Positions 1-12,765 of a DNA stretch of 64,000 bases are shown here, in pieces. Each line of letters begins with the position of its first letter. Position 1 is the stretch's first letter. Origin of the DNA: Mytilisepta virgata (Eukaryota; Mollusca; Bivalvia; Mytilida; Mytilidae); assembly GCA_028015205.1 (NCBI GenBank), contig CM051514.1, positions 40,936,150-41,000,149 on the forward strand, given 5' to 3'. Under the pieces are notes generated by a model that searched no databases, was not told the DNA's origin, and saw only the letters and a program-made list of their open reading frames with translations. The position numbers and the translations under genes were made by a program.

Positions 1-584
1 CTTTGCAAGCCACAGGTAGATGATGCATGTAACTTTTCACTTAGTTTTGCAGGTTTCAGAGAAAGAAGCCAAAGTTTGGTATATCTTTAGGAGCTTTGCT
101 GATTGAAGAATGGTGAAGTATTTCAACCAAGTAATGTATGTGGCAGATTTTTTAAGAGTCCAGGTTTTCAACTTTCATCAATATCTAGTTTCATAGATGA
201 CACATCTTTACCCCGGATTCTTTTACATCCAGGAATTTATCTCTATCAGCTTATTTTTGCAGAGATGGGCAATGAATTTTTCATTTTTGGGAGAAATTGT
301 GAATATTCATATTTAGATTTTTGGCTCATCTGGTCTATATAAAATTATTGTTGTTTCTGAAACTTTTATATTACACATGAAGTGAACCCTTTAGTACCCG
401 CACATGCTGATTGTACATGAACTCGGAGCCCTTGTACTCACATGTGCAGAAAGTTTTATGTTGCATATATTTGGAGTTCTGAAACTTCTTAGGCTGGGTA
501 TATAAGAGACCAGTTGGTACCACATGTGCAATGTACATACCCAGAAGTACTGAAAGCTCCTCTTGTGTTGTTAAGTTTAGGTTT
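1..584. other. No gene recognised
   Basis: AT-rich sequence with short open frames only (up to ~108 codons) that show no motif or codon pattern I recognise. The right part (from ~360) already carries loosely related pieces of the tandem repeat that follows, such as the words 'ctgaaact' and 'gtgctgaa'. Confidence 0.5.
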
Positions 585-1012
585 GACATGTCCTGATGTG
601 CTGAACCTATTTGTTCCCCTTGTGCTGAAAAGTTTAGGTTGGTCATTTCCTGAAACTTTTTAGATAGGACATATATTGAGACTATTTGGTCCAACAAGTG
701 CTGAAACTTTTACATTTTACATGTCCTGATGTGCTGAACCGTTTTGTTCCTCTTGTGCTGAAAAGTTTAGGTTGGACATGTCCTGAACTTTTTAGATAGG
801 ACATATATTGAGACTATTTGGTCCAAGTGCTGAAACTTTTACATTTTACATGTCCTGATGTGCTGAACCGTTTTGTTCCTCTTGTTCTGAAAAGTTTAGG
901 TTGGACATGTCCTGAAACTTTTTAGTTGGGACATATATTGAAACTTTTTGGTCCAACAAGTGCTGAAACTTTTACATTTTACATATTACATGTCCTGAAG
1001 TATTGAAACTTT
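585..1012. repeat. ~130-bp tandem repeat, about 3.3 copies
   Basis: The phrase 'catgtcctgatgtgctgaac' recurs at about 587, 719 and 848, and a diverged version at about 985. Each unit also carries 'aagtttaggttggacatg' and 'aggacatatattgagact'. Copies differ by small indels and point changes. There is no coding content; this is a degenerate minisatellite. Confidence 0.8.
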
Positions 1013-1120
1013 GTTATGCGATCATTTTATTGCAATTATCCTCGTGTGCAGAATTTCTTTAGTTTTGACATTGATAAAGGCTTTCAAAAAATCATTTTCA
1101 GCTGACAGTTAATTTTCATC

Positions 1121-1338
1121 ATGAAAATTTCTGAAACTTTACAGAAATAGACAATTAGTGAACCTACGTTAATAGCTAGGCTTAAATTATTAAATTATTG
1201 GTCTGAAACTGTAAAATTTTTGGTTCAAACATGAAAATCTCTGAAACTTCATGTCAATAGACAGTGAACCTAAGTCCATAAGTTTACATTATTAAATTAT
1301 TGGTCTCACTAATGTAAAAATGTTGGTTCGAACATGAA
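1121..1338. repeat. Two-copy direct repeat, ~110 bp
   Basis: Two adjacent units each run from 'catgaaaat(t/c)tctgaaact' through 'atagaca', 'gtgaacctа'-like wording and 'ttattaaattattggtct'. They share the 'ctgaaact' word with the 585-1012 array, so both may derive from one repeat family. Confidence 0.6.
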
Positions 1339-2868
1339 TTTATGAACCACTGTTTTATCTTTTGACAAAAATATAACTATTATGTTTCATAAAATGCAGT
1401 CCAGTAGATTTTTTAACTATAATTTCCTTTGTGCATATGTCACTGTAAAGTTTAAAATATTTTGCAAAATTATCAGTTTTAACTTCAGGGTCATATATTG
1501 GCAATGGACTATTTTTTTATCTCTTTCTATTTTGCATTTTACAAAATTGGTTGAATATTTTTTTTAATGATTTGAAGTCTCAGGAAATTTTCAGTTTCAT
1601 CAGATTCTAAAGGTTTAAGCAAATGTTTCTTTTAGTATACAATAATTTAAATTCAAAAATTTTACAATTACTTTCCATTGAAGAATACTAAGATCTGTGC
1701 TACACTAATACCTGCACTTTCCCTCCAAACAATCCTACACATTTAACAGTTTAAATATAAAAAATATAAATGCAAAAATAAAACCCTTTTATAATGTAGG
1801 AATATGCAACACAAATGAAATCTAAATTTTTTTTTAAAAAAAAGAAAAAAAGAAAAGTACAAAAAAACAACAAAAAATCTTAACAATAAAAACCAAAACA
1901 AAGCAATAAATAAAAATCAAAATGCTCAGCCCAAAAATATTACTAAAATTTATGGAAAGTATTTGTAAAATACTAAAATGGGAGAAAGACTATAAAACAT
2001 GGTTTCAAATTTCAATTTTTGTTTCATAATGACATTTTACACTGATCTCATAGGTTTGAATATTTAGTTAATTGTACTCCATTGTTTAATAAATGACATT
2101 TTTTTTAACAAAACTCCTCTGAAACTGATTTTAGACAGAAATATTTTAAAATGAATATTTTTGTCCTCTAAAGAAATATTTGATTTTTTTCAGAAGCTTC
2201 AAGAAAATCCTTATTTTTATTTATTTTCTGGATGAATTTTAATTAAAAAAAAAGAAATCAACATTTCATTTTTCCAATTATAATACATTATAGCCTTTGA
2301 AACTTTCATGTACAGAAACATGCTTTGGTCATGTCAGTTGGGCATGTATGACTTGCAGAAAATGATCACATATCTTCAGATGAAGTTCGCTGTATTGTAG
2401 GTCACTAATTTGTCTAAGGACAAGGTCACTGTAACTAATTATGACAAATGATTATTTTGTGTAGTTATAAACAACTTATGTCCAATCAGTTTTGGTTATG
2501 AGTACCGGTACTTATTTTAAAATAAGTTTGTTTTTTGGTCTTCCAAATGTTTCTGTTTTAATGCTGCTGATGACAGGTAACTCCTTGAAATGTGTCGTAT
2601 TTACAGTATAGTATAAATTAACTATATCGAATATTAGTATCTTTGGATTGTTATTTTGCAAAGTTGAATATGGTTCAGTCACAAAAAAGACGGACAATAG
2701 TATAGGAAAATTGTATCAGCACCAGTACATTTCTCCAGTGTTCATTTCTATAGCATTTTACATCTAAATCCTTATATATTTATATTTTTTTTTTTATAAA
2801 ATTGGTGATTTCTGTTCTGGATAAAAAGCACATTCAGTTCAGTTAAATCCTGAAGTGAAGATACATAG
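1339..2868. other. AT-rich gap, no gene seen
   Basis: Very AT-rich with A-runs around 1830-1930. Open frames are at most 61 codons and carry no recognisable motif. I see no exon with convincing splice signals. Confidence 0.5.
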
Positions 2869-2869
2869 T

Positions 2870-3330
2870 TAAACACAATGACAGGAAAAAGGCAAATTCA
2901 TGAAATAGTGGTTTAGGGAAGTAGAGTCAACATTGGTTCTCAATGTCCCATTTAATCTGGGGAAAAAATTCCACGTGTTCGATTGTCTTAATGATGTTTT
3001 AAACCCCATATCTTTATATTTTGATAAGATTTGTTGATAATATATGTCATTCGTGGTAATAGAGCACATTACCTCATGTTAAGGGCCTTAGGAATATTGA
3101 CAGCACACTACATAAGGGAAAAGACAATTTCATGGGAAAAAGTGGTTTAGGGAAGTTACGTCTACATTTGTATGTGACAAAATTTAATAAACATTGTTAC
3201 TATCAATTGTTCTGGGTAATTGGGCAGTTCAAGCATACTTTATCCTCTATACAGTCTCTATTATAAGAAATATCATGAAAAATAGTGGTTACAAGAAGTT
3301 AATCAGCATTGATACATGTACAATTTTGCT
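2870..3330. repeat. Diverged ~200-bp direct repeat, 2-3 copies
   Basis: The wording 'tcatg(a/g)(a)aa..agtggtttagggaagt' followed by '(g)tc(t)aacatt' occurs near 2898 and 3129, and a weaker copy ('tcatgaaaaatagtggtta') near 3271. The copies are spaced irregularly and have no protein-coding content. Confidence 0.5.
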
Positions 3331-3439
3331 TGAAATTTTATAGAATTATTGAACTCAGGTCAATTTCTAAATCAGTCCTTTATGAAATATTGTAAAGAAA
3401 CTTAGATTTTATTCATTAAATCAATTTTAAAAGTGGGAT

Positions 3440-3674
3440 CTTGGTGGGCGAGTGCTAGGTAGTTTGTTGTGACTACTGATGATCACTAACCTGTCAGCAC
3501 TGAGGTCAGTTTGAATCTCACCTGTGGCAAGTGTGTTCTCAAGGATTGGCAATTTTCCTGCAGAAGGTCAGTGGTTCTCTCCTGAGGTACACTAGCTTCC
3601 TCCACCAATAAAACTGGCTGCCACGAAATAGCCAAACGTGCTGAAAACGGCATAAAACCCCAACTAAACCAAAC
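3440..3674 (+). mobile_element. tRNA-derived SINE (old copy) with target duplication
   Basis: The copy is ~235 bp. It begins with a tRNA-like A-box region (ggtgggcgagtg), then has a B-box-like stretch near 3511 (agtttgaatctca), a conserved body with 'ggttctctcc' and 'cttcctccaccaataaaa', and a 3' tail 'aaccccaactaaac'. It is flanked by a near-perfect ~18-bp direct repeat (3422-3439 and 3675-3692, one mismatch), the mark of LINE-driven insertion. The family is the same as at 55716-55988 and 60638-60903, but this copy is more diverged. Confidence 0.85.
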
Positions 3675-3699
3675 CAATTTTAAAAGTAGGATTTTTGGT

Positions 3700-4195
3700 T
3701 AATTGTTACGTATTTATTTGTTGGTGACTATTAGCTTTTTAAAATGACAGGAAATGTTTATTTTTTTTTTCTTTTATTGTTAACTGAATTTATAAAATAT
3801 ATTTTACTTGCAATGTTTTGCCCAGTATTTCTTTAGATCAGTTAAAATTGTGAAGCCGAACTTTTTTTGATAATTAAGAATGTTGATTATGGTAACAGTT
3901 TTAACATATTTTTAATGCTGCATATAAAATTGATAATTTAAAAGCACAAGTTACTTACCAGAAATTTGCCCATCTGTTTTTTTCCCTTCTTTTTGAGTAC
4001 ATCAGTTGAATATTTGTTTGGCTTTTTACAGATATTTACAATTAAAAAAACTGTGTAATGATTGAATTTTAACAATTGGTCATCTGACTTTCATTTGGAA
4101 AATTATTTTGCAATTTCATTTCTGTTTTTTTTTGTGATTTGTTTTATTATTATTTTTATTTTTTTATTTTTTCTTTTAGATTTTATTATTTTTTT
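3700..4195. other. AT-rich gap, no gene seen
   Basis: Only T-rich low-complexity sequence, for example 4120-4200. No motif recognised. Confidence 0.5.
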
Positions 4196-4199
4196 CTAG

Positions 4200-4510
4200 G
4201 TACCTGTGATGTTTCACAGGGGCTCAACACCCAGAGCTGCCTAGCGCGTCCCCAGGTGGCGGATAGGGGATGCCCTCTCATTAGAGGGTTGTCAGGTCAT
4301 AATAAGAAAAGCCTGACCGCGGACCATAGTCGGTGACGTGTTTGGAGAAAACCACATGTCCACTCCATGCACACTAAAGATCCCATCAGTAGATTTCAGG
4401 CTAAAGCCACTACAGAGGTTTAATTATCTGTCTCTACCCAACTACCCTCACATTTCTGGTCGGAGTCAAAAGATTTTGCCCTTATTTTTGTCCCACCGCA
4501 GTTTTTTCAT
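4200..4510. repeat. Dispersed GC-richer repeat fragment
   Basis: A sharp rise in GC (4215-4350, with 'cctagcgcgtccccaggtgg' and 'gcctgaccgcggaccatag') inside AT-rich surroundings suggests an inserted repeat. I recall similar wording as a dispersed mussel repeat, but I see no second copy in this window and no terminal repeats, so the family is unassigned. Confidence 0.4.
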
Positions 4511-4519
4511 TCCTTAAAT

Positions 4520-5175
4520 AAACATTGCTAAAAGAAGAAAAATCAGCAAATATTTTTTATAAATCTGCTTTTAAACTACTGAGTGTGAGTTAAGATAAAA
4601 CTCTGGGTCTGAACCATCAACAGATATGGCCATTGTTACTAAAAGTAGATAATTCTGTAAAAAAAAAAATCTTTCTACTGTAGAACTTTAATATTGCTAA
4701 CATTACTCAAAATATAAAAAATCTCGTATGAAACGAAAAAGACAATTGAAACCAAAGATGGACAAAATGGTTTGACTAACTGGTAATGTAGTCCGCTTTA
4801 AAAATTGTCTGTTGGTCCAAACGTGCGGGCTGCGACGAATACAGATACTATCACTGAACATAGAAAAATATGCAAAGATATATTAATTTTATAAGATTTA
4901 TAGGGGCAGTTGAGAGCAACCTTTGATGGTGTGGTATTTTTTTTTAAGGTTACAAACTTTTTTATTTTAATCCACCTTTTACAATCAGGCTCACATGTAC
5001 AGGTGATGTATGTGAGCGATAACAATCATAATAATGTCACAATAGTTTAACAATTACAATCTCCAAATTAAATATCAACCGTATCAAAATTCTTGTGAAA
5101 GTAAATAAATATGAAGCATAAAGTATGTAAAATTTGAGAATTAATAATTTAGTAATTTATATAAATATTATAAAT
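4520..5175. other. No gene recognised
   Basis: AT-rich sequence with no supported exon. From about 5180 a short GC-rich stretch (around 5185-5250, with 'gtctcgcctgccacgaaaag' and 'ggcgacatataggtatta') looks like a bivalve dispersed repeat fragment leading into the tandem array that follows. Confidence 0.45.
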
Positions 5176-5389
5176 GGTTTTTGTCTCGCCTGCCACGAAA
5201 AGTCGCGGAGGCGACATATAGGTATTACTTTCCGGTGGCGGCAGCGTAAATTTTTTAAAAACTTTAACAACTTTACACATGTAATGCCTACAATTAAGAT
5301 TTATGGTCCACAAGGTAGCTTATTATATAAGGTTTGCCGCAGTATACTTTTCTTGTGATCCTGTCCTCATTTTTATGGTTCACTGACTT

Positions 5390-6360
5390 CATAAACATGA
5401 ATTTAAAATCTGCGTCCCAAGTTTCGTGGTTTAATCCATTTGGTCATTAGATAGTTCTTGGTAGGTACATGTCGGTCTGACACCTGCCTTTTGACCTCAA
5501 TTTCATGCTTGAGTGACCTGAATCACATTTTCGGGTCAAGTCCATTACTCAGAAACTAGAATACTTAGAACCACCATATTTGGTCAATAGATAGTTCTTG
5601 GTGGATACATGTCAGTCTGGCTTGGTTTCTTGACCTCAATTTCATGCATGAGCGACTTTGTCACTTTTTCGTGGTTAAGTCCATTTCTCAGAAACTGTAA
5701 TACCTAGGCCAACCATATTTGGTCTATAAATAGTTCTTGGTGGGTACATGCCAGTCTGACACCTGGCTTGGAACCTTGACCTCAATTTCATCTTTGCATT
5801 ACTGTTACTTTTTCATGGTTAAGTCCATTTCTCTGCAACTAGAATACCTAGACCCACCATATTTGGTCAATAGATAGTTCTTGGTGAGTACATGTCAGTC
5901 TGAAACCTGGTTTGGGACCTTGACCTCAATTTCATGCTTCAGTGACTTTGTCACTTTTCCTTAGAAACTGTAATATCTAGAGCCACTATATTTGGTCTAT
6001 CGACTGTTCTTGGTGAGTACGTGCCAGTCTGACACTTGTCTCTGGACCTGGACCTTGACCCCAATTTCATGCTTCAGTGACTTTGTCACTTTTCAAAGTT
6101 GTCCATTTTTCAACAACTGTAATACCTAGACCTACTGTATTTGGTCTATTGACAGTTCTTGCTGGGTACATGCAAGACTGACAACTGTCTCTTGACTCTG
6201 ACCTCAATTGCATGCTTGATTAACTTTGTAACATTAGGTCAATTTCTCAGCAACTTTAATACCTAGACCCACCATATTTGGTCAATAGATAGTTCTTAGT
6301 GGATGCATGTCAGTCTGGCACCTGTCTTTTGACCTTGACCCTTAATTTCTTTTAACACAG
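5390..6360. repeat. ~140-bp tandem repeat, about seven diverged copies
   Basis: Each unit carries 'ccaccatatttggtc(a/t)ata', 'agttcttggtg(g/a)(g/a)tac', 'catgtcagtctg', 'gaccttgacctcaatttcat' and 'gtccatttctcag.aactg.aatacctag'. Copies start near 5440, 5570, 5710, 5850, 5985, 6130 and 6275. Units are clearly homologous but diverged, so this is an old array. Reading frames are not kept. Confidence 0.85.
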
Positions 6361-6364
6361 TTTC

Positions 6365-7020
6365 CTTTGACTTTTAAAATGTCGGGTATCAGATGATCAT
6401 TATTCTGTGTTCATGTGCATATTCAGGCGAAACATGTAGTGTGTCCAATCTATCAATCAGGTCTAATCTCGTACATTATCTTTTCTCAAAACTGTTTTAT
6501 ATCAAAAGGAATTTTGATGCAATGGCCGTTAATACAATGTTCCCATTTTACATAATAAGATCTTGAGAAATCACACTGTACAAATGATATATCACTCAAA
6601 AAGAGCTACAGTTTTTAGCTAAGATATCAATCTAAACATTCCAGTACGTACCCTTTTAATGATTGTCTGCAAATCTTCATCGTAATATTTTGTTTTCTTT
6701 AGAAAATTTAACTCTGTTTTAAGACTAAATTTTAAAAGGTTAAGGAATTTGACAGTTGATTGTGATATTTAATCTTATTTTGAATTTTCCATATTGACCA
6801 TTTTGACAAGTAAATAATTAGGTTTATAACTGTAAAATTATCTCCTGGTTCGTTTATTCCAAATAAAATGTGTTGCAAACAAAACTACATCCATTGCCAT
6901 TACATATTTTAATGTCATGTTCTATCTTTAGTACATCAAGCACGTGTACAATGTGAGGAACATCTCAGAATATTTAAATGTCTATATGTATATATTGTGA
7001 CATCTCTTCTTTTTTAGCTT
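6365..7020. other. No gene recognised
   Basis: AT-rich sequence with no motif, tandem structure or supported exon. Confidence 0.5.
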
Positions 7021-7029
7021 ACCTGGCAA

Positions 7030-8400
7030 GGCTATGTGAGCTATTGCCATCACTTTGCGTCTGTTGTCCGTCTGTCGTCCTCGTTAACATTTCATATTTT
7101 GATCATCTCCTCTGAAACTACTGGGCCAATTGGAACCAAACTTTGCAGGAATGATGTACTAAAGGTCCTCTGTGAAATTCCTCATTTTATTTTGATTGGA
7201 CGAAAATCATGGCCGCCATGGGCAATTCTTGTTTCTGATTGGCTGAAATGTCATCTCCTCTGAAACTACAAGTGCAAATGATTTGTAAGTTGATACAAAT
7301 GATGTTTCTGAGGTCCTGTACAAAAATTCCTCATTTTGTCTTGATCGGCAATAAACATGGCTGCCATGGCAATTCTTGTTTCTGATTGGCTGAAATTTGA
7401 AAAATCATCTCCTCTGAAACTACATTAATGCAAATGATTTGTAAGTTGATATAAATGATGTGAGGTCTTCTATGGAGATTCGTCATTTCGACTTGATCTG
7501 GCAAAAAACAAGGCCACAATGGGCAACTTTTTCACTGTTGCCATGGAAACACAAAAAAGGGAATTTTTGTTAAAACTAGAATTTGTGTCTCCCCAACTTT
7601 AGGGTTTCAGAATTTCCAAAATGGCTGCCGTTGTCATGGAAATGAAAAAAGGTTAAATTTTCAAAAATTCAAAATTTTACACCAAAATTATTTAAAGTTT
7701 ACAGTAAGGACCTTTAACGTGTGCACAAGTTTCTCTAAAAGTTTTAGGGCAAACATCGAAATAGCTGCCAGGGGCGACATCTGCTATTTCTCGCAATGCC
7801 CATAGACGTAGTCGGGACAACATATTGTTATTGTTTCGTTTCTTTGCTTTTTTTTCTTCCACCTAATATTGTTTGGATGAGTTCTCAGAGATGGCTGGAA
7901 CCATCTTTATGAAACTTCACAGTAATGATGATCACCAAGTCTAGTTGTGCATGTAACATTAAAAATTTTCAAAATGGCCACAGTTGCCATGGGAACGGAA
8001 AAAGTATGAAAATATTTGGAAAACTTAAATTTTATTTTTCTCAGTACCTGCCCAAACAATCTTTTTGAAACTTTGAAGGATAATTCCTTGCATCAAGTCA
8101 AACTCAGATTTCTGTAAAAAATCGGTTGGACAATCTTTCACTGTTGCCATGGAAACAAAAAAGGGATTTTTGTTTAAATTTGATTTTTTGCTCCAAAGGT
8201 ATTTTAAACTGCATAAAATGGATATGTACAAGTGTCTCCCCCAACTTTTGGGGTTTCAAAATTTCCAAAATGGCTGCAGTTGTCTTGGAAACCAAAAAAT
8301 TTCAAAATTTTACACCAAAATTATTTAAAACTTCACAGTAAGGACCTCTACCAGTTTAAGGGGTTCAAAATTCCATAAATGGAAAATTTGAATAATTTTT
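7030..8400. repeat. Cluster of diverged dispersed repeats
   Basis: Several repeated phrases recur at irregular spacing: 'tcatctcctctgaaactac' (7105, 7250, 7405), 'gccatggcaattcttg'/'gccatgggcaattcttg' with 'tctgattggctgaaat' (7210-7255, 7355-7395), and 'caaaatggctgc.gttgtc.tgga' (7616, 8267). The overlapping open frames of 60-75 codons come from these repeats and show no protein motif. Confidence 0.65.
7754..7792 (+). repeat. 39-bp exact direct repeat, copy 1
   Basis: This 39-bp string is repeated without a mismatch at 8695-8733, 941 bp downstream, although the DNA between and around is diverged. It contains 'gctgccaggggcgacatctg'. Confidence 0.9.
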
Positions 8401-8694
8401 ATTGCTTCAGAAGCAATGATTATTGTTTATGCATTAATTCCAAAGCACAGCAAATCAATTATTTTTGTTCCATATTATAATTTATTATACTATACAATTT
8501 CAGTATTTAATCCATTTAAGTCAGTACTTTAAATTACTATAAACTTTAGAAGTATTTATTGAACAAAACCATTGCCTTAGGTCCACAAATGTTTTTAACA
8601 GCAATCCAATCCTTTCATTTTAAAACTCAACATTGTCCGATTTCGATGAAAATTTATATGTAGGCTAATTTTGGTATGGCGAACAAGATGCAAC

Positions 8695-8733
8695 CATCGA
8701 AATAGCTGCCAGGGGCGACATCTGCTATTTCTC
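8695..8733 (+). repeat. 39-bp exact direct repeat, copy 2
   Basis: Identical to 7754-7792. The bases just outside both copies differ. Confidence 0.9.
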
Positions 8734-9039
8734 CAATGGCAATTCTAATTATTATTATTCTTTCTTTCATTCTTTCTTAGATATTTGTAAGTCCAATATC
8801 TATGAAACTTAGGGATATGTTAGATATGCATCTCTCGATGTGCAGTCAGTAATATTTTTTTCTGGGAGTCTAGTAAGGTTATATTTGTGGGGTCCAAATA
8901 GGGTTTACTATAGAAACCTATGGGGAAAACACTTTTCCAGCAACATGTTCATTACATATCAAACTTTAGGATATATTCAATATGTATCTCTAGTCGAACC
9001 CCTGCCTAATATTTTTTAAAACGGGTCTAAAAATGGGTG

Positions 9040-9830
9040 CAGAATTAATTTTGGGGCCCAAGAGGGGATACAATTCACTTCAAAATTAAACAAATGCTTT
9101 CTTTTCAGCAATTTAGAATGGGTGTATGTATACCCCCTGACCCGGCCGGGATAGGCTGGGCATGGGAAAACCCCTGCCCAAATGTTTTTAAAACGGGGTC
9201 CAAAAAAAATGTGCAGAAGATATTTTGGGGTTCAATTGGGGATATAATTCACTTGAAATTTAATAAAGAGTATAAAAAGTTTTTTTTTGTTCAAACAAAT
9301 GTTTTAATGGGATATGTTGCATATGCTTTTTCTGTAAGGAGTCTTTAAGGTTTTTTGGGTGTTTTGGGGCCCAAGAGGGGATACAATTCAGTTCAAAATG
9401 AAACAAATGCTTTGTTTTCAGCAATTTAGAAATTGGTGTATACCCCCAGTCCAAGCCAGAATAGGCTGGGCACGGAAGACCCCTGCCCAAATTGTTTTTA
9501 AAGGGGGTTCAAACAAAGGTGCAGAAGATATTTTGGGGTTCAATTGGATATAATTCACTTGAAATTAAAAAATAAATGCATTTAAGAGTATAATTTTTTT
9601 TTTTTAATTTTTCTGTTCAAACAAATGTTTTGATGGGATATGTTATATATGCTTTTTCTGTGGGGGTCTTTAAGATTGGTTTTGGGGGTCTTAGTAGAGG
9701 TGGTGTTACTATAGAATCATTTTGAAAAATTTTGTTTTCAGCAATGTAGAATTGGGCGAATACCCCCAGACCCAGCTGGGATAGGCTGGGCATGGGGAAC
9801 CTTGAATTTATTTAAAGGAGGTCCAAAAGG
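9040..9830. repeat. ~310-bp tandem repeat, about 2.5 copies
   Basis: Units start near 9050 and 9365, with a partial unit near 9725. Shared landmarks are 'ggggcccaagaggggataca', 'ttttcagcaatttagaa', 'gggataggctgggca(t/c)gg', 'cccctgcccaaat.gttttt' and 'cagaagatattttggggttc'. Open frames across it are repeat-derived. Confidence 0.85.
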
Positions 9831-9899
9831 GGTGCAGTTATCAATTTTTTTTTATGAAGACTGTTTGAAAAGGTATTTATCATCCCACAAAATCCCCAT

Positions 9900-10531
9900 T
9901 ACCGAGTTTTTTTTCAAACTTGAATGAAATAACAGAACACTGCTCATGTTTGATTTACCCTGCTACGTTGTTGAATGTCATGTTATTATGATTAAAATTG
10001 GTTATATTTTTGTTCTAGTAAATTATTCTCTCAGAATATGAGTATCTTTTTGAACAATTTCGAAGAGAAATGTATTTTTAACCACCAAATGTGCCTGTCG
10101 TGGAAGTATTAAAAAATGGGGGGGGGGGCTTTTCTGAAAATACAGAGTACAGTTCACCACCTTGTGTATCTACATTGTAAAATAATGATAATACATGAAT
10201 GTACCTCTTAAAAATAAGATTAGATACCAGAGGCTTGAGTCGCTGATGAATGGGTACAATCTTGATCCTATTGGGGAGATTTTGAGAAAGGATCCTTGCT
10301 ACATGTATGTCATTAGAACTTAGCTAAAACAATCCTGAAACACCGTTAGTTAAAAATTATATACTTCTAGTTAAAAGACAATTGAGTCTTTACAACTATA
10401 TAAAACGGTGTCAAGTCTTGAGGTTTTAGTATGTTTGTTGGTGGTCGGAATCCATGCATTTGTGGAAAGTTTTACCCAAATGTTTGTAAATTGCCATCTC
10501 CCCACATCTTCAAAATAGCGAGAGTCAACTA
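9900..10531. other. No gene recognised
   Basis: AT-rich, with an 11-bp G run near 10118. Nothing coding is supported. Confidence 0.5.
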
Positions 10532-10534
10532 TTA

Positions 10535-11349
10535 GGCCACTTTTTTTTTATTTGTTGGTTTACGGATCCGCCGACCATATTTTTCCCGATTTTGAAATAA
10601 AAAAAAAAACGATTTTTGAAGATTTTTTTAAATACCGCCGACCCTTTTCTGTTTGAAGAAGTACAAATAAAAATAAAAACATAATAAAAAAGATCGGCCT
10701 TTCTTCCTCCAGTCGGAATACCCTCGGAGTGGATTTGAAAATCCCGTGCGGTTTCCTGTTCAGTCAACGTTTCATCATGATCTAATGCGGTGAAAAGGAA
10801 CCAGTTGAAAATGGAGATCAGATAGATATAGCAGGGTTCTCACTAAGGCGCGTACATGCGTCCTGGACGCGTCATCCTTCAAAATGTAGGTCTAATCAGC
10901 TGCGTCTGGAGACCGTTATTTTCATTTAAAATCTCGAGCCGCCATTTTTTTTGTTTTCTTGGAGATCAAAGGGGGGAAGGGAAAGAAACGACAAAAAGTA
11001 AGCTAAAAATGGCGGCAATCGGAATTCTCGTGATTTTTCATTGGCCACAGTGTTTATTACAACCGGTAACAATATGTAGACCTCATTTAAAAATAAATTT
11101 AGCGGATTTTGACCTATCTATGCACAAATGGAAATTTTGTCAATATTGATCATTAAGGTGTTCAAACAATGTCAATTGGAGGATTTTAAGAGTATTTTTG
11201 AGAAAAAAAATAATAGTAAGGATTATAGATAAATAAATATTACAAAATAAAATGGCAATAATAAATAAGTTGTGTCAAAAGGTGCAAAGATTTTTGCTCA
11301 TATCTGTAACAGAAATTTTCTTCCAAGTTCGGAGCACCACTGCATAAGT

Positions 11350-11387
<38 letters not shown>

Positions 11388-12722
11388 CAAATTATATTCG
11401 TCAGTATGTTAAGGCAGCACATGATTTTAATTAAACTTTAACAATAGTACAATAGGCCTACCATGGTCAAAATCATGCAGGAGTGTACGTTAAAAAAGTG
11501 GCGATGAGTCCTGGGACTCATCAAAATCAGCTATATATCATGTAGGAAGATGTGGTATGAGTGCCAGTGAGACAACTCTCCATTCAAGTAACAATATAAA
11601 CCATTATAGGTCAAGGTACTGCCTTCAACACGGAGCATTGGCTCACACCGAACAGCAAGCTATAAAGGGCCCCAAAAATTACTAGTGTAAAACCATTCAA
11701 ACGGGAAAACCAACTGTCCAATCTATATAAAACCGAGAAACAAGAAACATGTATGAACTACATAAACAGACGACAACTACTGTAAATCAGATTCCTGACT
11801 TAGGACAGGTGCAATCATTTGCAGCGGGATTAAACGTTTTTAATGGTACCAAACCTTCTCCCTTTTCTGAAACAATAGTATAACATCACAACATAGAAAG
11901 ACACACTATAAAATATCAATTGGAAGGCTTAACTCAATCAAAAAATGTAAATTAACACACAATGAACGAATAAATTTGATCTGTGATACCTGAATGCAAA
12001 TACATAGTTAATAAAAATTATAAGGGATAAATAATTGAAGTCAAAAGTAAATAAACAGGTTTATGAACAAAGTTAAAGTATGATATACCACTGTGAAATG
12101 TTAAACAATTTTTAGAAAATCATCACTTTTGAAAAAAACCTGCGTCATATTATACACATGTATTACTGTCATAGAATGCCTGACAATATCACTTCAACAT
12201 TTATTAAAAGGGACAATCACAGGACACTTCGAGATATAAGTTAATACTTAGCAGTGTAAAATAGCATAAAAAGGACAAAAATTGTATGTTTATATGTACC
12301 ACATGTACCACATATGAAGGCATATGACATGCAGAGAGCATGATATTTCCTCAATAAGATTGTATTATGATATGAGGAATTTTGTCACTCCCCGATTTCA
12401 ATTTGATAAAAAAGAAATGCAGTTGGAAAACACACTTCCCTTTCATCAGAGACATATATATGTATCTGCTTTCATCAATCTACATTGACATTGGACTCCT
12501 TGTAACACATTCATTAAAACAGCAAGAATTAATACCAGTTCATGAAACGATCTGCATACATGGTTAGTATTATACTATAGAGTAATGTCATTGTTTGTTT
12601 CTCGATTTTTGGTTAAAAAAAAACAGTATTAATTCCAATTTTTATTTTTTTTTTTTTTCGACCTCCTACCCTTCCTTTTTTTAGAAGAATCCCGTAAACC
12701 AACTAATAAAAAAAAAGTGGCC
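10535..12722. mobile_element. 2.2-kb DNA transposon with TTA target duplication, PIF/Harbinger-like, no transposase
   Basis: The ends are inverted repeats: GGCCAC followed by a T run and 'ttgttggtttacgg' at the left, and 'ccgtaaaccaac', an A run and GTGGCC at the right. The element is bounded by the direct repeat TTA (10532-10534 and 12723-12725). A 3-bp TWA duplication and GGCC-type ends fit PIF/Harbinger. The interior has only short frames (up to 97 codons) without a DDE motif, so it is non-autonomous. It contains a 36-bp T run (11348-11383) and a separate dispersed repeat (11540-11900), so later insertions may have enlarged it. Confidence 0.75.
11540..11900 (+). repeat. Abundant mussel dispersed repeat (fragment)
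   Basis: The stretch with 'tgagtgccagtgagacaact', 'aggtcaaggtactgccttca', 'gctcacaccgaacagcaagc' and 'ttaggacaggtgcaatcatt' is wording I recognise from many mussel sequences, where it is a high-copy repeat. It has no coding frame here and no visible terminal repeats. It lies inside the 10535-12722 element. Family assignment is from memory only. Confidence 0.6.
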
Positions 12723-12765
12723 TTACAATTCTTGTATTATATTTTATACTTCTTCAGAATTTCAG

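Noticed and set aside
103..697. Open frames of 79 and 108 codons at the window start
   Set aside because: AT-rich text without motifs, partly inside repeat wording.
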